In this document: in pieces, positions 26,110 to 34,386 of the stretch
Layout: every line of letters begins with the position of its first letter
How positions within the stretch are numbered: the stretch's first letter is position 1
Assembly: GCF_900107135.1 (NCBI RefSeq)
Contig: NZ_FNOV01000002.1
Location: 124,001-188,000 of the forward strand
DNA length: 64,000 nucleotides
From: Hymenobacter psychrophilus
GTDB lineage: Bacteria > Bacteroidota > Bacteroidia > Cytophagales > Hymenobacteraceae
Reading direction: 5' to 3'
The notes under the pieces: model-generated
The model's input: the letters and a program-made list of their open reading frames with translations, nothing else
Told to the model about the DNA's origin: nothing
Database searches by the model: none
Translations under genes and position numbers: made by a program

Positions 26110-26838
26110 TTACGGTATCTTGATGAAATGCCCCTGGCGAAACACGTATTTGGTGGGCCGAAAAGGTTTGTCAGAATATCCATCTGACTGTTCGCCGAAC
26201 ATATCATCAGCTTCTACCGACAACATTTGTTTTGTAGCATCAAATTCCATCGTTACGTTGCAGATTTCTAACCCTGATTCATCGCCGAAGACTTTATTAT
26301 CCAGAATTAAGTAATCACCTTTCAACTCTATTACATACGCTGAACAGTTCACGCAACTTCCACTTCCTCTTTCATAACCTACTAACAGATACATCTTTCG
26401 GCTAGGTGTCTGCAAAGGGAATATGGCATCAAATCCACACTCTACCGGCACGTAGTAGGCGAACAACTTCCCCGCCACGTTCTGCCACTGCAGCACCACA
26501 TTACTTATGGTGCCCCGGCTACCGCCCGAGTTGTGGGTAAACAGATACACCCGAATCCGGGCCGCGTCGTTATAGGAAGCCGCTAGCCTCAACCCCAGCT
26601 TGCTGGCCTCGCCTTCATCCGGCCGATGCACTTTCAGGTAGGCTACCACCTTCTTCGCCACCCCGCCCAGGCTCTCCGGGTTATCCCCTTCGCCCCCCGC
26701 CAAGCTAGCCAAGTGCTCCACGGCTTTTTTCACTTCGCTGGCCGTGGGAATTCTCTTTGCGGCCGGTTGGGCCTGCGCCGGGAAGCCCGCCAGCAGTGCG
26801 CTAAGGGCAATAGCCAAAACGAAAAGGACGCGTAGCAT
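26110..26838 (-). CDS. Secreted protein of unknown function
   Basis: A 242-residue protein with a signal peptide (VLFVLAIALSALLAGFPAQAQ). The N-terminal third is helical; the second part has beta strands and two closely spaced cysteines in GSCVNCSAYVI plus one in LEICNV. No family is recognised. Codon use in its 3' half is visibly less GC-rich than the neighbours, suggesting a different history or relaxed selection. It is upstream of the other secreted unknown by 28 bp and probably co-transcribed. Confidence 0.7.
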   Translation of the reverse strand: MLRVLFVLAIALSALLAGFPAQAQPAAKRIPTASEVKKAVEHLASLAGGEGDNPESLGGVAKKVVAYLKVHRPDEGEASKLGLRLAASYNDAARIRVYLFTHNSGGSRGTISNVVLQWQNVAGKLFAYYVPVECGFDAIFPLQTPSRKMYLLVGYERGSGSCVNCSAYVIELKGDYLILDNKVFGDESGLEICNVTMEFDATKQMLSVEADDMFGEQSDGYSDKPFRPTKYVFRQGHFIKIP

Positions 26839-26875
26839 GCAAAAACCGGTAATTGGCGGGGGGCAGAAAAGGCGC

Positions 26876-26908
26876 AGGCCCCTGCCGAATATAGTACGAC
26901 AGGGGCCT
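26876..26908 (-). terminator. Putative terminator of ribBA
   Basis: AGGCCCCTG at 26876-26884 pairs with 26900-26908 around a 15-nt loop. On the minus strand it lies 26 bp after the ribBA stop and is followed by a CTTTTC stretch. The T-run is weak. Confidence 0.5.
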
Positions 26909-26934
26909 ACTTTACAAAAGGCTATTCACCTACG

Positions 26935-28173
26935 CTATTCGGCGGCTGTAGTGCCGACTGCCGCCGCGCCGGTCTGGTGCAGAATGGTGTGGCCCAGCTT
27001 GTCGCGCTTGGTGGTGAGGTACTGCTTGTTGTGCTCGTTGGGCTCTACTTCAATGGCCACCGACTCCACCACCTCCAGGCCGTAGCCGATGAGGCCGGTG
27101 CGCTTGCGGGGATTGTTGGAGAGCAGCCGCATCTTGCTGATACCCAGGTCGCGCAGAATCTGGGCGCCCACGCCGTAGTCGCGCTCGTCCATGCCGAAAC
27201 CCAGCTCCAGGTTGGCTTCCACCGTGTCGCGGCCCTGCTCCTGCAGCTTGTATGCTTTTAGCTTATTGAGCAGCCCGATGCCGCGGCCTTCCTGGTTCAT
27301 GTACACGATAACGCCGCGGCCTTCGCGCTCAATCTGCTGCATGGCGCGGTGCAGCTGGGGGCCGCAGTCGCAGCGGCACGAGCCGAAGATGTCGCCCGTG
27401 ACGCAGGAGCTATGCACGCGCACCAGCACCGGCTCGGGGCCCGAAATATCGCCTTTTACCAGCGCCAGATGCTGGGCGTTGTTGCTCTGCTGGGTGTAGG
27501 CAATCAGGTCGAAGTCGCCGAAGTCGGTGGGCAGGCGCACCGATATTTCGCGGGCAATCAGGCTTTCCTTTTCGAGGCGGTATTTGATGAGGTCCTGCAC
27601 CGAAATCAGCTTCAGGTCCCACTTATTGGCAATTTCGCGCAGCTCGGGCAGGCGGGCCATTTCGCCGTCTTCCTGCAGAATTTCCACCAGCACGCCCGCC
27701 GGCTCGAACCCCGCCAGCCGGGCCAGATCCACTGCCGCCTCGGTGTGGCCGGCGCGGCGCAGCACGCCTTCTTTGCGGGCCTTGAGCGGGAAAATGTGGC
27801 CGGGCTTGCCCAATTCCTCGGGCTTGGTTTCGGGGTCGATGAGGGCCAGAATGGTTTTGGAGCGGTCGGAAGCCGAAATGCCGGTCGTGACGCCGTTCTT
27901 GAGTAAATCAACGCTTACGGTGAAAGGCGTGGCGTGCAGGGCCGTATTGCGGCCGACCATCAGCTCCAGGCCCAGCTCTTCGCAGCGCTGCTCCAGCAGC
28001 GGGGCGCATACAAGGCCCCGGCCGTGGGTGGCCATAAAGTTGATGACCTCGGGCGTGGCGCAACGGGCGGCGCAGATAAAGTCACCCTCATTCTCGCGGT
28101 CTTCATCGTCAACAACAACGACCACTTTGCCAGCGCGGATATCGGCAATGGCTTCTTCAATTGAATCAAGCAT
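26935..28173 (-). CDS. ribBA: Bifunctional DHBP synthase / GTP cyclohydrolase II
   Basis: A 412-residue riboflavin biosynthesis enzyme. The RibB half makes 3,4-dihydroxy-2-butanone 4-phosphate from ribulose 5-phosphate and contains [22 protein letters not shown] and [14 protein letters not shown]. The RibA half opens GTP and contains the zinc cysteines in [18 protein letters not shown] and the catalytic [10 protein letters not shown]. The start ATG 28173 is right before the helix [13 protein letters not shown]. Riboflavin is the precursor of the FAD used by the ApbE enzyme elsewhere in the window. No FMN riboswitch is recognisable upstream. Confidence 0.97.
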   Translation of the reverse strand: MLDSIEEAIADIRAGKVVVVVDDEDRENEGDFICAARCATPEVINFMATHGRGLVCAPLLEQRCEELGLELMVGRNTALHATPFTVSVDLLKNGVTTGISASDRSKTILALIDPETKPEELGKPGHIFPLKARKEGVLRRAGHTEAAVDLARLAGFEPAGVLVEILQEDGEMARLPELREIANKWDLKLISVQDLIKYRLEKESLIAREISVRLPTDFGDFDLIAYTQQSNNAQHLALVKGDISGPEPVLVRVHSSCVTGDIFGSCRCDCGPQLHRAMQQIEREGRGVIVYMNQEGRGIGLLNKLKAYKLQEQGRDTVEANLELGFGMDERDYGVGAQILRDLGISKMRLLSNNPRKRTGLIGYGLEVVESVAIEVEPNEHNKQYLTTKRDKLGHTILHQTGAAAVGTTAAE

Positions 28174-28430
28174 GGAACACGGATTAGCGCGGTTTTTTTT
28201 CGGATTGCACGGATTTGGTAGCGCCTTGCGGGCTACCACGCAGCTGCCGGTACAACCAGCACCGACGGGGCAAAGTTACAACCTGGCTTGGCAGCAGCCC
28301 CCATCCAGCCGGGCACTTGTCAACGTGGTTAATTGTTATTCTTTTCCGCTAATTTTTATAACTATTATTTTATATATTTATTAATATTTATATTTGAAGC
28401 ATTGTATCCGGTACCCTTCTCCCTTTACCT

Positions 28431-29054
28431 ATGAAAGTTTCTCTGCTCCTGCTTTCCACGCTGCTACTGACCGTTGGTTGTGAGCAGGCCCAACAAGCAA
28501 AAGACTCGTACGACACGCTCAGCCAAATCAATAAAATAGGCAAGAACGCCAAGGTAAACCTGGAGGAAGCTCAAACCCAAAGCGAAGAGCGAAAGCAGCG
28601 CGGCGACACCATTTCACTTCCCTACAAGGACTTACAGCAGTATCTGCCAGCCAGTCCGGGCGGCTACTCGGCCGGGGAGCCGAGCGGCGAGTCGATGAAA
28701 GCCGGCCGAATTGCTTTCTCTACGGCCAGCCAGGAATTCAGAAACGGAGAGGCGCGACTGGATGTAAGCCTGACCGATTACAACGGTGCCCAGGACCTGT
28801 ACCAGGGCGCGGCCGCCATGTTTGCGCTGGGTTTAGAGCAGGAAAACGACGAGCAGATGTTACGCCCCACCCAACTTCGGATGGACGGCGTGAAAGGCAT
28901 GGAAACCTTTCATAAAAAGGACGGCCGGGCCGAACTGCTGCTCACCGTAGGCGGCCGATTCCTGATAAAAATTGAAGCCACCGAGCAAAAAAGCCTAGAC
29001 TTCGTGCAGGACGTAGCCCGGAAAATGCAGCTGGAGAAGCTCGCCCAGATGTAA
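28431..29054 (+). CDS. Hypothetical lipoprotein
   Basis: A 207-residue protein with a signal peptide and lipobox VGC (Cys17). A helical segment of about 45 residues (rich in Lys, Glu, Gln) precedes a beta-rich domain containing LDVSLTDYNGAQDLYQGAAAMFALG, GVKGMETFHKKDGRAELLLTVGGRF and a final helix. I do not recognise a family. The preceding 250 bp is AT-rich and may carry its promoter. Its TAA stop is inside a terminator stem shared with proC. Confidence 0.78.
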   Translation: MKVSLLLLSTLLLTVGCEQAQQAKDSYDTLSQINKIGKNAKVNLEEAQTQSEERKQRGDTISLPYKDLQQYLPASPGGYSAGEPSGESMKAGRIAFSTASQEFRNGEARLDVSLTDYNGAQDLYQGAAAMFALGLEQENDEQMLRPTQLRMDGVKGMETFHKKDGRAELLLTVGGRFLIKIEATEQKSLDFVQDVARKMQLEKLAQM

Positions 29055-29108
29055 AGGCGCGAGTCGTGCCGGTATGGCGAGGCCAAGCCGGCACGACTCG
29101 CGCCTTTA
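29052..29108. terminator. Bidirectional terminator containing both stop codons
   Basis: Bases 29052-29072 pair perfectly with 29088-29108 (21 bp, 15-nt loop). The TAA of the lipoprotein gene is 29052-29054 and the TAA of proC on the other strand is 29106-29108, so the two stops pair with each other at the stem base. Confidence 0.9.
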
Positions 29109-29918
29109 CTCACTGGCCAGTTCGGTGGCGCGCTGCTGGGCGGCCTTCATACCGGCAATCAGGGTTTCGGCCAGGTGGCCGGCCCGGAACTCGCGCAGGG
29201 CGGCTTCGGTGGTGCCCCCTTTCGAGGCCACGGCGGCAATCAGTTCGTCGGGGCTTTGGGCGGAGGTGTTGAGCAGGTGGTAGGCCCCGAGCATGGTTTG
29301 CTTAACGAGCAGCCCGGCCACCGACTCGGAAAAGCCCATTTCCTGGCCCGCCTGCATCATGGCCTGCACCAGAAAGTAGAAGTAGGCCGGCCCGCTGCCG
29401 CTCACGGCCGTCACGGCATCAAGCAGGCTCTCATCCTCCAGAAAAATGGAGCGGCCGGTGGCATTCAGCAGGTTTTCGACCTGATGCAGCCGGCTGCGCT
29501 CGACTTCGGGCGCGGCCGAAAAGCCGGTGATACCCATACCCAGCAGCGCCGGTGCGTTGGGCATGGCCCGCATCACCTGCTGGTGGGCCAGCTCGCGCTG
29601 CAGCCGCGCTATCGGAATGCCGGCCATAATGGACACGACCACCTGCCCCGGCTGCAGCACCGCCCGCAGCCCCACGGCCACCTGGCTGAAGTCCTGGGGC
29701 TTCACGGCTACCAACACCACGTCGTAATCGGCCACGGCGGCGCTTATTTCGCCAACGGGAAGTTCGGGATGCTGGCCCTTCAGGCGCTGGCAGTGTTCGT
29801 CGTGGCGGGCCACCAGCAGCAAATCGGGCCGGGCTACCAAGTTGTAATGCAGAAAGGCTTTGGCAAAGGCCAGCCCCATGTTGCCGCAACCCAGAATAGC
29901 AATGCGCAGTGGTTTCAT
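29106..29918 (-). CDS. proC: Pyrroline-5-carboxylate reductase
   Basis: A 270-residue enzyme that makes proline from pyrroline-5-carboxylate with NAD(P)H. The Rossmann start is LRIAILGCGNMGLAFAKAF. Also present are DVVLVAVKPQDF, VSIMAGIPIARLQ, the conserved MRAMPNAPALLGMGITG and AVSGSGPAYFYFLVQAM. The ATG 29918 is the one before the Rossmann strand; the frame upstream to 29966 falls in a palindrome. Its stop is in a terminator stem. Confidence 0.96.
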   Translation of the reverse strand: MKPLRIAILGCGNMGLAFAKAFLHYNLVARPDLLLVARHDEHCQRLKGQHPELPVGEISAAVADYDVVLVAVKPQDFSQVAVGLRAVLQPGQVVVSIMAGIPIARLQRELAHQQVMRAMPNAPALLGMGITGFSAAPEVERSRLHQVENLLNATGRSIFLEDESLLDAVTAVSGSGPAYFYFLVQAMMQAGQEMGFSESVAGLLVKQTMLGAYHLLNTSAQSPDELIAAVASKGGTTEAALREFRAGHLAETLIAGMKAAQQRATELASE

Positions 29919-29933
29919 ATGGCTCAAGGTGAA

Positions 29934-30034
29934 GTGAGTAGTGAGAGGTGAGTAAAGGAACGTCATTCAGCGCATACTGCGCTTAGAGAAGCATGTGCTG
30001 AATGACGTTCCTTTGCTCACCTCTCACTACTCAC
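29934..30034. repeat. 38-bp-armed palindrome between two minus-strand genes
   Basis: Bases 29934-29971 are the reverse complement of 29997-30034 with one mismatch; the 25-nt centre has a further small hairpin. The outer part is built of heptamers (GTGAGTA, GTGAGAG, GTGAGTA). The stop codon of the glycosyltransferase (30031-30033) lies in the right arm. Confidence 0.9.
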
Positions 30035-31236
30035 CGCTTCCCTTGGAACCGGGCGGTAGGCTCCCATATGGCCGTTCTGACGCCGCGCAGGTAGCGCCAG
30101 AAGCCCAGCAGCAGGGCCGCGTTCATAGAGTAGAAATGGCTGATAAAGCGCAGCAGCCGCAGATGAATTCCCAGGCGGTGTAGGGCGGCATCGAGCAGCG
30201 GCAGCAGCAGCGCGCCCAGCTGCCCGGCCAGCAGCAGCCGGTACACCCAGCCGCCGCCCCGCGCCACCAGCAGGGCGCTGCTGCCCAGCATGAGCAGCAG
30301 CAGCAGCGGCGTGAGCCAGCGCAGCACCTTGTGCGACCAATACGCGAACCCCCCGCCCCGCCAGGGCGGCCACAACAGGCGCCGGAAGGCCACCAGGTTC
30401 TGGAAGTTGCCGGCCGAAATGCGGGCCTTGCGCCGGAACTCCTCGGGCAGCTGGTCCGACACGTCTTCGTGACACACCGCGCCCAGCTCGTTGATGGCCT
30501 GGTAGCCGTCCTGGAGCACCGCCATCGAGATGAAAAAGTCGTCGACAATAAAGCCGCGCGGGGCCGGGTGGTAGCAGGCGCGGCGCACCGCAAAACAGCC
30601 CCCGAAGGCCCCGATCATGCTGCCCCATACCACGCCTTCCTGATATTTGATCAGGTTTTCGCGCTCCAGATACGCCTTTTCCTGACCCGAAATACCCTCC
30701 TGGCGGTGCTCAGGGTTGAGAATATGGCCGCCCACCAGCCCCACGGCCGGGTTGCGGAAGTGCTTCACCAGCTCATACAGCGTGTCGGGCGTGAAAAACA
30801 CGTTGGCATCGGTGAGTACCAGCACCGGCGCGGTGGCCTCTGCGGAAAGCACTTGCATCACGCCGGGCTTGCCGGTACGCTGCCCCAGCGGCCGGAATTT
30901 CAGGCCCGGGTACTCGGCCGCCAACCGGGTGATGAGGGCGTTGGTGCGGTCGGTGGAGTTATCGGAGCCGATGTAGAACGTGAGCTTGTCGGGGGGGTAG
31001 GTGGTGGCGAAGGTCGAGCGGATCTTCTCCTCTATCACCTGCTCCTCATTGTACACGGCCAGCAGCACAGCCACGGCCGGCAGATGGGCGCTGTCGGGCG
31101 CGTACACCTCGGCATTCTGGCGGCGGCCCCGGGCCAGTCGGGCCAGCAGCCCTGGGTAGAGCACGTAGGTGTGGGCCACCAGCAGCAGGCTGCACCAGAA
31201 CGTGGCCGCCGCCAGCACGTCAGGGAGTGGCGGCAC
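30031..31236 (-). CDS. Family 2 glycosyltransferase, membrane-bound
   Basis: A 401-residue GT2 enzyme. A membrane helix at about 8-28 precedes the catalytic domain: VAVLLAVYNEEQVIEEKI, FYIGSDNSTDRT, VLVLTDANVFF (the DxN/DxD metal site) and, downstream, CHEDVSDQLPEEFRRKARIS (acceptor ED and the RxxR region). Two or three membrane helices close the protein. It probably builds a surface polysaccharide. The GTG start at 31236 overlaps the end of the glycosyltransferase 4 gene by 17 bp, indicating one operon. Confidence 0.92.
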   Translation of the reverse strand: MPPLPDVLAAATFWCSLLLVAHTYVLYPGLLARLARGRRQNAEVYAPDSAHLPAVAVLLAVYNEEQVIEEKIRSTFATTYPPDKLTFYIGSDNSTDRTNALITRLAAEYPGLKFRPLGQRTGKPGVMQVLSAEATAPVLVLTDANVFFTPDTLYELVKHFRNPAVGLVGGHILNPEHRQEGISGQEKAYLERENLIKYQEGVVWGSMIGAFGGCFAVRRACYHPAPRGFIVDDFFISMAVLQDGYQAINELGAVCHEDVSDQLPEEFRRKARISAGNFQNLVAFRRLLWPPWRGGGFAYWSHKVLRWLTPLLLLLMLGSSALLVARGGGWVYRLLLAGQLGALLLPLLDAALHRLGIHLRLLRFISHFYSMNAALLLGFWRYLRGVRTAIWEPTARFQGKR

Positions 31237-32443
31237 GGGCGGGCAGCAGAATGGTGTACAAATCGAGGAAGCTTTCTATTACCCGGGCGTTGTCGTAGCG
31301 GCGGGCGATAGTGCGGGCCGCCTCCTGCCCAATGGCAGCCACCGGCAGCTCGGCGCGGTAGTAGCGGCCCAGCTGCGCCAGCCACTCCGGGGCCGAATCG
31401 GCCACCACAATATCAAAACCGGGTTTTACGTGGATGCCTTCGGCCCCGAGCGTGGTGCTGAGGATACACTTGCCCAAGGCCATGCCCTCGATGATTTTGA
31501 TGCGCATACCGCCCCCGCTCAGCAGCGGCACCAGCATCAGCTCGTACTGCTGCATAAACGCGGCCGCCGACTCGACGAAGCCGTGCACCGTAACGCCGGG
31601 CAGTTGCAGTTGCCGGAACCGCTCGGGCATATTTTTGCCGCCGATGTGTAGCTCCAGCGCCGGAAACTGCCGCCGGGCTTCGGGCCATACCTCGCGCAGC
31701 AGCCACTCAAGCCCCTGTTGGTTGGGCAACCAATCAAACGAGCCCAACATGCACAGCGTCCGCGGCCGGGGCCGGATGGCCGGGTCGGACCGGAAGCGGC
31801 CCAACTCGACGCCGGCCGGCACGAACACCACCGGCTCGGAGCAGCCCAGCCGCCGCAGCCGCTGCTGGTCGGGCTCGGTGATGGCGGCCACGGCATCGAA
31901 GCGCGGCAGCACCAGCTGCTCGAAGCGCCGCAGCCGGCCGGCCAGCTGGCGCAGGTACCACTTCTTGAGCGGGTTACGGGTTTTATCGGCCAGCATCTGC
32001 CAGATGGTATGCTCCACGTTGTGAGCCCGAAGCACCACCGGCACCGTGGGGGCCAGCCGCTTTAGTGCCGCCACGTACCAGGCCACAAAGGTGCCCTCCA
32101 CCTGCACCACATCGAACTGTTCCTGCTTAAGCAGCTCGGCTAGCTGCGCTTCCACGGCCGGGCTCACAAACCGCTCTACGTTATAAGGCAGCGTGCTGGA
32201 AAGCAGGTTTTGCAGGGCTTTGCGCGGCGAAAGGCGGGTGTCTACTTCCACCGTCAGCAGGCGCACGCGGGGGCCCAGGTGGTCGAGCACAGTGGCGGGC
32301 TGCTGGTGCTTGGGCGTGTTGAGGGCCAGCACGGTTACGCGGTGGCCGGCGCGGGTCAGGCCGGCGGCCACGTCGTACATGGCAATAGCCCCGCCATCGG
32401 TGGGCGGAAACGGAACGCGCGGGCAGATTTGGAGGATGTGCAC
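31220..32443 (-). CDS. Family 4 (GT-B) glycosyltransferase
   Basis: A 407-residue GT-B enzyme. The N-terminal lobe starts HILQICPRVPFPPTDGGAIA, the donor-side Gly-rich loop, then VTVLALNT. The C-terminal lobe contains VVFVPAGVELGRF, LCMLGSFDWLPNQQGLEWLL, LHIGGKNM and the nucleotide-sugar motif MLVPLLSGGGMRIKIIEGMALGK with its E(x7)E-like spacing. The start is GTG 32443; the open frame continues upstream to 32608 but has no conserved content. It is co-translated with the GT2 enzyme that follows. Confidence 0.92.
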   Translation of the reverse strand: MHILQICPRVPFPPTDGGAIAMYDVAAGLTRAGHRVTVLALNTPKHQQPATVLDHLGPRVRLLTVEVDTRLSPRKALQNLLSSTLPYNVERFVSPAVEAQLAELLKQEQFDVVQVEGTFVAWYVAALKRLAPTVPVVLRAHNVEHTIWQMLADKTRNPLKKWYLRQLAGRLRRFEQLVLPRFDAVAAITEPDQQRLRRLGCSEPVVFVPAGVELGRFRSDPAIRPRPRTLCMLGSFDWLPNQQGLEWLLREVWPEARRQFPALELHIGGKNMPERFRQLQLPGVTVHGFVESAAAFMQQYELMLVPLLSGGGMRIKIIEGMALGKCILSTTLGAEGIHVKPGFDIVVADSAPEWLAQLGRYYRAELPVAAIGQEAARTIARRYDNARVIESFLDLYTILLPARAATP

Positions 32444-32669
32444 GGGATGGACAGCGGCGAAGTAGCCCGTAAAGCTACAAAAGAAGCATGGGCAGCTGTG
32501 GGTTGGCAGCGCCAGGGGCTTCACTGCATCAGAACAGGATGGCCTTAGTGGTAGCGGGCAACTATCGACATACTTTTTCTCTTCCAGCCACCGTAAACCG
32601 GAGTTCATCCTGTTCGAAGTCGGCCGATAAAGTAATCCGCCGAATCCGCCGTAACCCGGTTGGTTTTCT

Positions 32670-33074
32670 TTACCAGATTTCCATAAAACGCCTGCGGTCC
32701 GTTGTTTCAGCTTCGTTGAGAGCTACCAACAAAGAGCCTAGCCGGTGCGGGTAGCCGGGTAGAGGGTATCGTTGGCAATGATTTTGGGTGTTAAAAATTA
32801 AATAGTGCTGCCCGTTGTATTCTTCTCGCTTGACGACGCGCAATGTACCCGCCACATCTACCTCGCCGGCATAGGTAAACCGGTAAAAATTTTGGTCGTC
32901 TAGGTTATCCGTAAGGCACGGACAACCGCATGGCAAGCAGAGTGGCTGACCGCTTTTACTCACCGAGAACTTCTTATTCCAGATTTGGGGCGGTAGCGCC
33001 CGCGCAAATTCCGCAGCCGATGCCTGACGAACCATCAGGTTTTGGGCCGCCAGTCTCTGCGGTGGCTGTAACAT
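32670..33074 (-). CDS. Hypothetical protein, start uncertain
   Basis: A 134-residue frame from ATG 33074. The C-terminal 80 residues look coding: DDQNFYRFTYAGEVDVAGTL, REEYNGQHYLIFNTQNHC and a basic end. Upstream of the ATG, in frame, lie codons for FWLTGLCL, giving with the following residues a signal-peptide-like stretch, but the frame closes at a TAG nine codons before the ATG and no usual start precedes it. Either a CTG starts the gene or the N-terminus is damaged. No family is recognised. It follows the ion-channel gene on the same strand. Confidence 0.5.
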   Translation of the reverse strand: MLQPPQRLAAQNLMVRQASAAEFARALPPQIWNKKFSVSKSGQPLCLPCGCPCLTDNLDDQNFYRFTYAGEVDVAGTLRVVKREEYNGQHYLIFNTQNHCQRYPLPGYPHRLGSLLVALNEAETTDRRRFMEIW

Positions 33075-33123
33075 CAGGCAAAGCCCAGTCAGCCAAAATA
33101 GCTACCCCGCAGCCCTCCTTCCG

Positions 33124-34203
33124 CTACACTTCCCGAAACGTATCCAGTAGCTTCAGTATCTGCTCCTCGGTACCCAGAAACAGCAGCACGTCGCCGGTAC
33201 CGGGCACGAGGTCGGCGGGGGGGCTGATGGTGAACTCGCCCGACTGATGGCGCAGGCCAATGACGGTGGAGCCAGTGCGCGAACGTACGTCGAGCTGGCG
33301 GATACTCTGGCCCCGTAGTTCGGGCCGGAGCTCCTCAGCGCGCATTTCTTCCAGCCGCAGCCGGTGCGGCCCCAGGCCCGAAAGCATGTCCAAAAACCGG
33401 ATGACCTCGGGCCGCATGATGAGGTTGGCCATGTGCGAGCCCCCGATTTCGTCGGGCATGACCACCGAGTTGGCCCCGGCCCGTAGCAGCTTGGTTTCGG
33501 AGCTTTTGAGGCTGGCGCGGGCCACAATGGTTATCTGGGGAGCCAGTTCCCGGGCCGTCAGGGTCACAAACACGTTGTCGGCATCTTTGGGCAGGGCCGT
33601 GATGAGGGCGCGGGCCCGCTCGATGCCGGCCGCCTGCAACGACTCGTCGAGCGTGGCGTCGCCGCGCACGACCGTAATGGGGCCGAACGCATCCTCGGCG
33701 GCGGCGGCGCTAAAAACGGCCTCATTCTGTTCCACTACTACCACATCGGCCCCGCTGGCACGCAGCTCCAGGTAGGCTTTGCGGCCGTTTCGGCCGAAGC
33801 CACACACAATCACATGGCCGGAGTACTGCCGGATTTGCTGGTCGTTTTTAAGCATGGCGAACATCGTGCGCAGGCCCCCGTCGAAGATGTAGGTGCTCAG
33901 CACCGACAGCAGGTAGGCCAGAATCAGCAGGTTGAAGAAAATATAAACCGACACGAACAACCTGCCCGCGTCCGAAAGCGGATGCACCTCCTGGTAACCC
34001 ACCGTCGAAACGGTAATCATGGTCATGTACAGCGCATCGAGAAACGAGAACTTCTCAATCCACATGAACCCGGTAATGCCAGCGGCCAGGGCGGTGCCCG
34101 TGAGCACCAGCGCCCCCACGAAGCGGCCTAGGTTGAAGCGCTGCCATACATTACGCAGGTAAATCAGCAGGCCGGAGCGGGGAGGCTGGATGATGGGGGG
34201 CAT
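33124..34203 (-). CDS. Ion channel with TrkA-N and TrkA-C (RCK) domains
   Basis: A 359-residue two-helix channel of the MthK type. Helix 1 is at about 28-48, pore helix and filter at 55-73, helix 2 at 82-105. The filter reads TVGYQE (67-72) where potassium channels have TVGYGD/E. The RCK Rossmann domain starts HVIVCGFGRNGRKAYLEL and contains VVVEQNE and VVRGDATLDESL; a TrkA-C domain occupies the last 80 residues. Ligand gating of a cation pore is expected; whether it stays potassium-selective with Gln in the filter is open. Confidence 0.92.
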   Translation of the reverse strand: MPPIIQPPRSGLLIYLRNVWQRFNLGRFVGALVLTGTALAAGITGFMWIEKFSFLDALYMTMITVSTVGYQEVHPLSDAGRLFVSVYIFFNLLILAYLLSVLSTYIFDGGLRTMFAMLKNDQQIRQYSGHVIVCGFGRNGRKAYLELRASGADVVVVEQNEAVFSAAAAEDAFGPITVVRGDATLDESLQAAGIERARALITALPKDADNVFVTLTARELAPQITIVARASLKSSETKLLRAGANSVVMPDEIGGSHMANLIMRPEVIRFLDMLSGLGPHRLRLEEMRAEELRPELRGQSIRQLDVRSRTGSTVIGLRHQSGEFTISPPADLVPGTGDVLLFLGTEEQILKLLDTFREV

Positions 34204-34362
34204 TTGTATTTGAAGCTGTTAGCTAATAGCCGTTAGCTTTCCGGGCGTGAATAGCGAGTTGCCGGATGGGCCCGCAAGGGTTAGTACTGGGGCCGCAAGA
34301 ACGGCAGGCGGGGGCGCAATGGCAAGGATGGAGGGCAGCAGTGCGATTATAGCGCAAAAGCA

Positions 34363-34386
34363 GAACGGCCCTAGCGCTAGCCGTTC
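34363..34386 (-). terminator. Putative dnaG terminator
   Basis: GAACGGC at 34363-34369 pairs with GCCGTTC at 34380-34386, with an inner CTAGCGCTAG palindrome. On the minus strand it covers the dnaG stop and is followed by TGCTTTTGC. Confidence 0.5.

Noticed and set aside
28174..28430. Possible FMN riboswitch upstream of ribBA
   Set aside because: No conserved RFN-element segments could be recognised on the minus strand, and the region is mostly short AT-rich sequence near the divergent lipoprotein gene.
30331..31311. 326-codon plus-strand frame opposite the GT2 gene
   Set aside because: Antisense to two overlapping glycosyltransferase genes, no signal or domain.
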